This document shows positions 1-5,624 of a stretch of DNA of 6,086 bases, one piece after another (position 1 is the first letter of the stretch; each line of letters begins with the position of its first letter). Both the position numbers and the translations under genes were made by a program. The stretch comes from Deltaproteobacteria bacterium. Its GTDB lineage: Bacteria; Myxococcota_A; Polyangia; HGW-17; SLPX01. The notes under the pieces were generated by a model. It saw only the letters and a list, made by a program, of their open reading frames with translations. It searched no databases and was not told the DNA's origin. The stretch is taken from contig JAABSF010000184.1 in the NCBI GenBank assembly GCA_011390535.1, positions 1 to 6,086 of the forward strand. Direction: 5' to 3'.

Positions 1-437
1 ATGGGGTGTCCCGGAAAAGCCTTGGAAACCGCTCCCCCGAAAAAACCCGGCCCCTTTTTGTGCCCGCTTGAAGAATCAAACCCCATATATATTTTCGTGT
101 CTTTAAAACCGCACGAAGGAGAACGTGACTTTAACAAAAACCCATCCACCGAACCGAGCCCGTCCAGGGTTTCAGCGCAGTATTTATTCATCTGCTCTGT
201 CCACCTTTTGTCTGACGCAGGTTGATATAATACAGGCACTTCATTTTCCATCACGATCCGCACAGGATCACGTGGGATTCCCATGCCGATATCCGCCTCA
301 GGGCAAAAAACCACACAATCTACAAAAGGTTTGAGTTTTTCCACAAACTCATCGGAGATTATTTGCCCGTTGTATCTACATGCCTCGAAACCAAGACACC
401 GGGAAAACACAAGCTTCGGCCTGATCTTAGCGTTCAT
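1..437 (-). CDS. DUF523 / TudS-like cysteine protein, N-terminal part (cut by window edge)
   Basis: The first 145 residues of a DUF523-family protein can be read on the minus strand from ATG at 437 without a stop to the window edge. Family landmarks appear in order: S-R-C-L-G with Cys14, an FEACRYNG stretch (17-24), CPEADIGMGIPRDPVRIV (45-62) with Cys45, and LKSRSPSCG (102-110) with Cys109, then a Gly-rich GPGFFGGAV segment near the edge. In characterised members (2-thiouracil desulfurase TudS) three conserved cysteines hold a [4Fe-4S] cluster, and Cys14, Cys45 and Cys109 fit those positions. The FEACRYNG form resembles members fused to a C-terminal DUF1722 (YbgA) domain, but that part would lie outside the window. 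An AAAGGA ribosome site (446-451) sits 8 bases before the ATG and supports the start. The substrate here is unknown. The protein is probably cytoplasmic, with no signal peptide. The family call is strong and the activity is inferred. Confidence 0.9.
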   Translation of the reverse strand, partial: MNAKIRPKLVFSRCLGFEACRYNGQIISDEFVEKLKPFVDCVVFCPEADIGMGIPRDPVRIVMENEVPVLYQPASDKRWTEQMNKYCAETLDGLGSVDGFLLKSRSPSCGFKDTKIYMGFDSSSGHKKGPGFFGGAVSKAFPGHP

Positions 438-445
438 GTTCTAAT

Positions 446-451
446 TCCTTT
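446..451 (-). promoter_or_regulatory. Ribosome binding site of the DUF523 gene
   Basis: AAAGGA on the minus strand lies 8 bases before the ATG at 437-435. It supports this start for the left-hand gene. Confidence 0.7.
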
Positions 452-617
452 CACCCCATCTTCAGGGCTGTCTCACAATAAAATCTGGATTCGTGCGATC
501 GTATTTCTGTTAAGTTGGATCGTGCATTCTACTTTCCGCCCTATTTTCTGCCGGACTTTTTGCTCGACTTTCTCTTAGACTATCTAACCAGTTTCAACCA
601 TCCATGCAACCTTACCA

Positions 618-702
618 AGTCTCCAATAGCAGGATCCCCAATTTCCAGTCCCCAATTTCAAGTCCCCAATTTCCAGTCCCCAATTTCAAGTCCCCAATTA
701 CA
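618..702. repeat. 14-bp tandem repeat, consensus AGTCCCCAATTTCM
   Basis: Four direct units (647-660, 661-674, 675-688, 689-702) follow a near-copy at 633-646 that starts GATCCCC, and a weaker copy lies at 618-631 (AGTCTCCAATAGCA). From 633 the last base alternates C, A, C, A, A, which suggests growth by duplication of a 28-bp dimer. The unit length is not a multiple of three and the block is non-coding. Confidence 0.85.
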
Positions 703-725
703 ATAATGTGACTCAAAGCAGTCAC

Positions 726-750
726 AAGTTAAAAGCTCTACTTTTAACTT
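726..750. repeat. Perfect 10-bp inverted repeat with 5-base centre
   Basis: AAGTTAAAAG (726-735) and CTTTTAACTT (741-750) are exact reverse complements around CTCTA. A further TTAACTTTT copy follows at 751-759. The dyad ends 90 bases before the MerR start codon. It could be an operator for the regulator encoded next door or simply a by-product of the TTAACTTTT repeat. The AT-rich stem without a T-run on the correct side does not look like an intrinsic terminator. Confidence 0.65.
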
Positions 751-825
751 TTAACTTTTCTCCAATTCTGTTATGCGGTGATCTAGGCTTAAGAACAAAT
801 CGGTAAAAAATAACTGAAAAAGGGC

Positions 826-832
826 AAAGGAG
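826..832 (+). promoter_or_regulatory. Ribosome binding site of the MerR gene
   Basis: AAAGGAG lies 8 bases before the ATG at 841, a near-ideal Shine-Dalgarno sequence that fixes the start. Confidence 0.8.
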
Positions 833-840
833 TCTTTGGA

Positions 841-1740
841 ATGTCAGCCGGAAAGAAAAAGATCGTCAAAATTTCAGAGTTGGCTGCATTGGCGGGTGTC
901 CCGGCTCCTACGATAAAACACTATATCCGTGAAGGGTTGCTACCTGAGCCGGTTAAAAGGACGAGCAAGAACATGGCCTATTACGACGCCGATCTGGCTG
1001 ATCGGGTCAAAACCATCAAAGAGCTTCAACAAAATCGCTTTTTGCCCCTCAAGGTGATCGGCGAGATCATGAAACCCGCCCCCAGCGCTACCCTCAGAGA
1101 CGATCTTGACGTAGAGACGCGACGCAGATTGGGCGCCATTGAACCCATCTTGACCGCTGTTCATGAGGGCTCGTGGAGAACACCAACCGGCAAGCCCAAA
1201 CAAATGTCCCGCAGAGAGATTCTGGACAGGCTTGAAGTGAATGAGGAAGAGCTTGCCGAACTGCATAGACTGGATCTGGTGGACCCTCAAATGTCGACAG
1301 ACGGTGAGTTCATGTATTCCGGCAATGATCTTTATCTTTTATCAACAATCCATGAAACCAGGCGAGCAGGTATGGCGAACCTATTCCCTATGGATATCCT
1401 GGTACCGTACTATGCCGCCATAAAAAATCTTGTCGGGATAGAGCTGGAGATTTTCAGGGCCGGGGTTCTGGATAGCCCGCTACCGGAAAATATGTCTCTC
1501 AAAGATATAACGGATAAAGCCTCCAGGCTGGGTGAGCACCTGGTGATTGCTCTACGCAAACGCCTCTTGATAACCGAGTTGCGGCGATTGTCTCAACAAG
1601 CCACGGATAAACAGAAACAGGTTTCCGAGAACAAAAATACAAAAGCAAATAGAAGTAACGACACAAGTAAAAACAACAAAACAACAAAACAACAAAAACG
1701 AACAAAAGACAAAAAGGGAAAGGAAATTTCCAAATGCTAA
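841..1740 (+). CDS. MerR-family transcriptional regulator with long C-terminal region
   Basis: This 299-residue protein starts with a MerR-type winged helix-turn-helix (about residues 9-78): ISELAALAGVPAPTIKHYIREG, then a wing segment, YYDADLADRVKTIKEL, and a hydrophobic LPLKVIGEIM helix. These proteins bind pseudo-palindromic operators as dimers and act in the cytoplasm. Residues 122-188 can be laid over the first domain (SRREILDRLEVNEEELAELHRL, then a Y-x(3)-DL-x-LL-x(2)-I helix), suggesting a second, degenerate MerR-like fold where a ligand-binding or dimer region would be expected. No metal-binding cysteine pattern is seen; the only Cys is the last residue. The last 45 or so residues are almost all Lys, Asn, Gln, Thr and Ser and probably disordered. 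MerR proteins are usually 120-280 residues, so this is long. The gene overlaps the hydrolase gene by 7 bases, implying one transcript and possible control of both. The inducer is unknown. Confidence 0.88.
   Translation: MSAGKKKIVKISELAALAGVPAPTIKHYIREGLLPEPVKRTSKNMAYYDADLADRVKTIKELQQNRFLPLKVIGEIMKPAPSATLRDDLDVETRRRLGAIEPILTAVHEGSWRTPTGKPKQMSRREILDRLEVNEEELAELHRLDLVDPQMSTDGEFMYSGNDLYLLSTIHETRRAGMANLFPMDILVPYYAAIKNLVGIELEIFRAGVLDSPLPENMSLKDITDKASRLGEHLVIALRKRLLITELRRLSQQATDKQKQVSENKNTKANRSNDTSKNNKTTKQQKRTKDKKGKEISKC
1673..1710 (+). repeat. A-rich (AACAAA)-like low-complexity tract inside the MerR gene
   Basis: ACAACAAA words repeat imperfectly in the part of the gene that encodes the Lys/Asn/Gln/Thr tail. 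Base use is sharply A-rich compared with the rest of the gene, so the tail probably arose or expanded by slippage. Confidence 0.7.
1719..1724 (+). promoter_or_regulatory. Ribosome binding site of the lipoprotein gene, inside the MerR coding end
   Basis: AAAGGA within a GGGAAAGGAAA stretch lies 9 bases before the ATG at 1734. It favours this start over the in-frame ATG at 1767, which would also remove the Lys-rich n-region of the signal peptide. Confidence 0.75.
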
Positions 1741-2816
1741 AAAAGGACAAAACATTTTGTGTATTGATGGCGGTGTTTCTTTTACAAACCCTTGTTGTGT
1801 TGGCCTCATGCGGCGATGACGGCGGCGGCGAAGTCGAGCTGGACGCACATATACCGGACGGATCTCAACCTGACTCTACCGTTGAAGATGACGGCAGCAT
1901 ACATGAGCATCCGGACGCAGATGTAGATGTAGATGGCGCCACTTCTCCCGATCCTACCGAACCGGAGTTTGATGAAGCAGCAACTTATGAGCTCACCATC
2001 GAAGGGCCGGATGATCCGGCAACCGTGTATTATCCGAACCCACCTGACCTGAACACCGGAAACTATTCTTTTCCGATTGCGCTCTTTCTTCAGGGGGCAA
2101 AAGTCGAACGGCAATACTATTCGGAATTCGCCACCCTCCTGGCTAGGTACGGCTTTGTGGTAGTAGTGCCTGATCATGAAACCTCCGGTTTCATGGGCTC
2201 CGGTCTCTACCCGGAGACTCAACAAACCGAACAGGTTTTGGCACAAATGTTAATCGAAAACGATGGCAGCGGACCGATAGCCGGAATAATGGACACGAAC
2301 ACAATGGTGGTGCTGGGCCATTCATACGGCGGAGTAGCCGGACTATACGCCATCCAGGATGAATGCCCTTTCCAGTTCTGTGCCGGCGATTTCTCGCGGC
2401 CGGCTGCGCTGGCCGGGGGCGCCTTTTTCGGCACCAACATGAAACCGCCCTTTGGAGACATCCCCGAGGTGAAAAACGACTCTCTCCCCGTAGCTTACAT
2501 ACAAGGGACCTTGGACGGGAAAGCAGATCTTGAAGACACTAGAGAAACCTACGAAAAAACCCAGGATTCCCCCAAAATTTTAGTTGAGCTGATAGGTGCC
2601 AACCATTATGGCATTTGCAATCAAAACAACCCGCCCGGAGCCGACGCCGACTCAAACGCCCCCACTATCGATCAGTCGGCGGCCATTGAAACCACCGCCA
2701 GATGGTCGGCCCTTTTCCTTCGCGCCACTGTTTTGGATGACTCAGCAGCGATGAACTACATCAGCTCCACCGGCCCGAGTTCGGACGACAATGTAACTGT
2801 GACTCAAGAGCTCTGA
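1734..2816 (+). CDS. Lipoprotein alpha/beta hydrolase (chlorophyllase / PAF-acetylhydrolase-like)
   Basis: This 360-residue protein begins with a lipoprotein signal: KKDK (3-6), a hydrophobic core to residue 23, and lipobox L-A-S-C with Cys26 as the lipidated residue. Residues 27-80 form an acidic Asp/Gly/Pro-rich spacer, so the enzyme is probably tethered to the outer membrane on the periplasmic or surface side. The rest is an alpha/beta hydrolase. FPIALFLQGA (113-122) is the strand and oxyanion region, with Gln where many relatives have His. GFVVVVPDH (140-148) follows. GHSYG (195-199) is the nucleophile elbow with Ser197. Asp261 in GTLDGKAD is the likely acid, and His291 in ANHYGIC the likely base. 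The strand order fits chlorophyllase or PAF-acetylhydrolase-like esterases, but the substrate cannot be told. Cys211, Cys216 and Cys295 could form a disulfide. The gene follows the MerR gene with a 7-base overlap (ATGCTAA), so the two are likely co-expressed. Confidence 0.87.
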   Translation: MLKKDKTFCVLMAVFLLQTLVVLASCGDDGGGEVELDAHIPDGSQPDSTVEDDGSIHEHPDADVDVDGATSPDPTEPEFDEAATYELTIEGPDDPATVYYPNPPDLNTGNYSFPIALFLQGAKVERQYYSEFATLLARYGFVVVVPDHETSGFMGSGLYPETQQTEQVLAQMLIENDGSGPIAGIMDTNTMVVLGHSYGGVAGLYAIQDECPFQFCAGDFSRPAALAGGAFFGTNMKPPFGDIPEVKNDSLPVAYIQGTLDGKADLEDTRETYEKTQDSPKILVELIGANHYGICNQNNPPGADADSNAPTIDQSAAIETTARWSALFLRATVLDDSAAMNYISSTGPSSDDNVTVTQEL

Positions 2817-2826
2817 AACTGTCGAA

Positions 2827-2861
2827 GCGCCCTTGCATCCTTGCGCCCTTGCGTTGCGCCC
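2827..2861. repeat. Short direct repeat GCGCCCTTGC in the convergent gap
   Basis: GCGCCCTTGC occurs at 2827-2836 and again at 2843-2852, followed by a partial copy TTGCGCCC (2854-2861). The stretch lies between the ends of two converging genes. No inverted symmetry is present, so it is not a terminator hairpin. Confidence 0.6.
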
Positions 2862-2886
2862 TAGCTTTCTAATGAATGCTCCCACA

Positions 2887-3597
2887 TCAAAGCGACACAA
2901 ATGGGTTTGACCTTTGCTCCTCCCCTATGGTTGTGGTGGGTCCGTGGCCCGTGTAGACCTTCATGGAAGGATCCAGGCTGTACAATTTCTCCCGAATTGA
3001 AGCTTCCAATACGGAATAGGACCCCCCCGGCAGATCAGTCCTGCCTATGCTTCGCTGAAACAATGTGTCGCCTACAAATACGACCCCCTCTTCGTCCATA
3101 ACAAACGAGACTCCTCCGGGCGTGTGCCCCGGTGTATGAAGGGTACGAAAAGAGAGCCCGTCCACTTTTATTACATCGCCCTCTTTTAGCAGCTTCCCCG
3201 GCCTCACTGACTTTTCCACAGAGAGACCGAAAGCGAGGGCCATCTCAGGAGCGCTCGCTAAGAAAACAACATCTTCCGCATGAATGGCGATGGGGATTTC
3301 ATCTTCTCCCATGCCCAAGCTCTTTAAAAGAGAACCCACCGCAGAGACATGATCTACATGCCCGTGAGTAAGGAGAATCTGTTCCAGCTTCAACCCCTGC
3401 TCTTTGATTAAATCAGCTATTCGATCACCTTGAAAACCAGGGTCTATCACCACCGCCTGTCCGGTATCCGTGGAGCTTACAATATATGTATTCGTCTGAA
3501 AAGGCCCTAACACCAGCCTCTCAATTTTAACATTCGATTTTTTGTTGGGTTGCGAGTCGCCGCTTTCACCCCTTTTGTTTCCTGAATCGTCGCTCAT
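2887..3597 (-). CDS. Metallo-beta-lactamase-fold hydrolase, YcbL / glyoxalase II type
   Basis: This 236-residue cytoplasmic protein has the full metal-site set of the MBL fold: THGHVDH (77-83, giving His78, His80, Asp82, His83), His158 in HTPGHTPGG, Asp177 in GDTLF, and His218 in GHGP. LGPFQTNTYIV (30-40) and IDPGF (51-55) at the front and NPFVSL at the end are typical of the short glyoxalase II-like group represented by YcbL, which hydrolyses S-lactoylglutathione or related thioesters. The usual GGH after the HTPGHT motif is GGV here. The first 22 or so residues are a charged Ser/Asp/Lys-rich extension before the fold starts at KIERLVLGPF. The ATG start is backed by a strong AAGGAG site (3603-3608) 5 bases upstream. 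The gene lies 278 bases after recN on the same strand and may have its own promoter. The fold is certain and the exact substrate is not. Confidence 0.92.
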   Translation of the reverse strand: MSDDSGNKRGESGDSQPNKKSNVKIERLVLGPFQTNTYIVSSTDTGQAVVIDPGFQGDRIADLIKEQGLKLEQILLTHGHVDHVSAVGSLLKSLGMGEDEIPIAIHAEDVVFLASAPEMALAFGLSVEKSVRPGKLLKEGDVIKVDGLSFRTLHTPGHTPGGVSFVMDEEGVVFVGDTLFQRSIGRTDLPGGSYSVLEASIREKLYSLDPSMKVYTGHGPTTTIGEEQRSNPFVSL

Positions 3598-3602
3598 CTG
3601 AT

Positions 3603-3608
3603 CTCCTT
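3603..3608 (-). promoter_or_regulatory. Ribosome binding site of the metallo-hydrolase gene
   Basis: AAGGAG on the minus strand sits 5 bases before the ATG at 3597 and fixes the start, including the charged N-terminal extension. Confidence 0.8.
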
Positions 3609-3640
3609 AATGCTATTTCCTCATTACGCATTATTACGGA

Positions 3641-3711
3641 TTGCTCACTGCTTATTGCTCATCACTCACTGCTCATTGCTCATTGCTCATCACTCACTGC
3701 TTATTGCTCAT
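3641..3711. repeat. TGCTCAT-type nested tandem repeat
   Basis: Words TGCTCAT, TGCTTAT and CACTCACTGC recur: a unit of about 20 bases (CACTCACTGC plus TTATTGCTCAT or TCATTGCTCAT) is seen about three times, with an extra 7-base TGCTCAT inserted between the second and third. The block lies in the gap between recN and the metallo-hydrolase gene. Units abut with no spacers. Confidence 0.8.
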
Positions 3712-3787
3712 CGCTTCTGAACCTGAGTCAATGTCCACATACACGTAACGTTTACGACATTTCAATCCCAATTCCCACACCATAAAA

Positions 3788-3883
3788 CGTTCCCGATTCC
3801 TATTACAAGAAATCAATTCCTATACAACAAACCGTTCCCGATTCCGATCCAGAAAATCAGTTACGACTCAGCAAATCAATTCC
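3788..3883. repeat. Interleaved direct repeats CGTTCCCGATTCC and AAATCAATTCC
   Basis: CGTTCCCGATTCC is exact at 3788-3800 and 3833-3845, and AAATCAATTCC is exact at 3810-3820 and 3873-3883. The second copy of the latter covers the recN stop codon (3876-3878), so the repeat reaches just into the coding end. The word ATTCC is common throughout the stretch. Confidence 0.7.
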
Positions 3884-5624
3884 GAGCAGCTTTATAGTCA
3901 CCGGACTTCCGGAACACATCGGCTCTCTTCAACAGCTCGTCGGCGTGCTTGAGCGCGTTTTTTGTCAACTTGTCGGTACCGGACATCATCCGCCCCAAGC
4001 CCTCTGTACGCTCACGCCCCTCAAGCTTTCTTATTCTGCTGGTGGTGCGCCCGCCGGTGGTTTCTTTAATCACAACAAAATGCTCACCTGCATATGCCGC
4101 TATTTGAGGCAAATGAGTAACACAAATTACCTGTCTATGTTCTGCAACGCGGGCCAATTTGGCTCCCACCACGTCGGCTACAGGGCCACCGATTCCGGCA
4201 TCCACCTCATCAAATATGTATGAAGTCACCATATCCTTTGCAGCCGTCACCGTCTTTACCGCTAATAACAACCTAGACAGCTCACCGCCGGATGCAATCT
4301 GCCTAACCGGCTGCAGAGGTTCACCGGGATTGGCCGACACCATCATCTCAACACAATCCCACCCCTTAGGCCCCATGACCCTTCCCTTATGCACTAAACG
4401 TGAATCTTCTTCATTACCGGCGCACCGCGCTGCAACCTCAATTTTAAACCGTATACCTTTCATGCCGAGCTGCGCGAGTTCTTTTTCCACATCTTTTTCA
4501 AGCCGCTTGGCTGCAGACTTCCGCGCTCTCGACAAACCTTCGCAAGCGCGGGAAAGCTCATCTCTAACCTTGGAGAGCGCGGCGAGCAACTCTTCCACCC
4601 GCTTATCATGCTCGGACAGGCTATCAAACTCGTCCGTCATCTCTTCCATCCGCTCCTTGAGCTCTTCAAGGGTCGCACATGCGTGTTTTCTTTTTAACCC
4701 GGCCAAAAAGAGCAGCCGCTCTTCCACCTCTTCCAGTTTTTGAGGATCCGACTCCAGATTATCGGTATATCCTCTCAGCTCCAAAGCGGCGTCTTCCGAT
4801 AAAACCCTCGCCTCTTCCAGCCTCTCGGCTACATCTCCCAACAAGGGTTCTATTTCGCCCCACTTAGACAAGCTCCTCCCCATGCGGGCAATTCTATCCG
4901 TAACCGAATCGGTATCTTCATACAGAACCTGCACCGCTTCATGTGAGACCGCTTCAAGATCTGCAGCAGACGCCAAGCGTTTTCTCTCCGCCTCCAGCTC
5001 ATCTTCCTCGCCAATGTGAAAATCGGCAGTCTCCAGCTCTTTCAGCTGGTGGGCAAGTATCTCCTCTCTCGTGCGGCGCTCGCCGGGGTCCACCGGCAAA
5101 GAGTCCAGCTCACGAGAGATCTCTCCCACACGGCTGTATGCTTCCTTGACACGTTCCAAAGCCTCTTCCGGTACACCGAAGTCGTCCACTATACCGCGGT
5201 GGTTCGCCGATATCGCCAGGCTCTGCTGATCATGTTGCCCTGTCAAATCCACCAAAGTCGCGATTAGTTTCTCCAGCACCGCAATTGAGCTCAACTCTCC
5301 GTTGATTCGTACGCGCCCCCTGCCTTTCGCAGAAATGCGACGGCTTACAATTAGCTCTTCTTCGTTGGGGAGCCCCAGATCTTCCATGAGCGCTGCCACC
5401 GTTGGGGTCCGGTTAGGCCTCAATACAGCTTCAACCACTGCGAAGTCCGCCCCTGATCGGACCATTTGAGATGTAGCCCTAGCTCCCCTCAACAATGAGA
5501 GACCGGCGATCATTATTGATTTGCCTGCTCCCGTCTCACCGGTAATTACATTGAGACCTTTCCCGAACTCCACCTCCAACTCATCAATGATGGCCAGATC
5601 TTTTATATGCAAGTATTCAATCAA
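3876..5624 (-). CDS. recN: DNA repair protein RecN (SMC-like ATPase)
   Basis: RecN is a cytoplasmic SMC-like ATPase that gathers DNA ends during recombinational repair of double-strand breaks. This copy is 582 residues, close to the usual 550-580. Walker A is GETGAGKS (29-36), the Q-loop region GQHDQQSL (129-136) matches the RecN-type GQH-x-x-Q motif, the ABC signature is SGGELSR (445-451), Walker B is YIFDE (469-473) followed by VDAGIGG, and the switch His is in VTHLPQ (502-507, His504). Residues about 150-390 are Glu/Lys/Arg/Leu-rich with heptad character, as expected for the short coiled-coil arms. The start codon is TTG, giving I-E-Y-L-H-I-K-D-L after the initiator, which matches the usual family N-terminus. 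It overlaps the stop of the NAD kinase gene by 4 bases (TTGA), so translation is probably coupled. All motifs are intact. Confidence 0.97.
   Translation of the reverse strand: MIEYLHIKDLAIIDELEVEFGKGLNVITGETGAGKSIMIAGLSLLRGARATSQMVRSGADFAVVEAVLRPNRTPTVAALMEDLGLPNEEELIVSRRISAKGRGRVRINGELSSIAVLEKLIATLVDLTGQHDQQSLAISANHRGIVDDFGVPEEALERVKEAYSRVGEISRELDSLPVDPGERRTREEILAHQLKELETADFHIGEEDELEAERKRLASAADLEAVSHEAVQVLYEDTDSVTDRIARMGRSLSKWGEIEPLLGDVAERLEEARVLSEDAALELRGYTDNLESDPQKLEEVEERLLFLAGLKRKHACATLEELKERMEEMTDEFDSLSEHDKRVEELLAALSKVRDELSRACEGLSRARKSAAKRLEKDVEKELAQLGMKGIRFKIEVAARCAGNEEDSRLVHKGRVMGPKGWDCVEMMVSANPGEPLQPVRQIASGGELSRLLLAVKTVTAAKDMVTSYIFDEVDAGIGGPVADVVGAKLARVAEHRQVICVTHLPQIAAYAGEHFVVIKETTGGRTTSRIRKLEGRERTEGLGRMMSGTDKLTKNALKHADELLKRADVFRKSGDYKAARN

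Larger units (their letters stand above)
438..840. other. Divergent gene-free region between the DUF523 gene and the MerR gene
   Basis: About 400 bases separate two genes that point away from each other, so the promoters of both should lie here. I see no convincing -35/-10 pair for either gene. Two short open frames on the plus strand (363-578 and 515-706) lack a good ribosome site and encode no recognisable protein; the first overlaps the real gene and the second runs through the tandem repeat. The region holds a 14-bp tandem repeat (618-702), a perfect AT-rich dyad (726-750), and a weak run of GACTTT-like words around 553-585. No RNA gene is evident. Confidence 0.7.

Noticed and set aside
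618..702. Possible CRISPR array
   Set aside because: Units of 14 bases abut with no unique spacers. The same holds for the arrays at 3641-3711 and 5651-5737.
363..706. Small plus-strand genes left of the MerR gene
   Set aside because: No ribosome site and no recognisable motif were found. One overlaps the DUF523 gene in antisense and the other runs into the tandem repeat.
726..750. Intrinsic terminator
   Set aside because: The stem is AT-rich and no T-run follows directly on either strand. It also lies upstream of both flanking genes rather than after one.
745..790. Sigma-70 promoter for the MerR gene using TTAACT and TATGCG
   Set aside because: The spacing is 15 or 21 bases and the -10 match is poor, so I do not report it as a promoter.
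1499..1848. Minus-strand frames rich in Phe, Leu and Cys, resembling membrane proteins
   Set aside because: They arise from the antisense of the A-rich MerR tail and the signal-peptide region. The plus-strand genes explain the sequence.
2817..2886. Bidirectional terminator between the converging genes
   Set aside because: The gap contains direct repeats only. I could not find a GC-rich hairpin with a T-run on either strand.
4159..4743. Ser-rich 194-residue plus-strand frame
   Set aside because: It is the antisense shadow of recN, whose ATPase motifs are complete in the minus frame.
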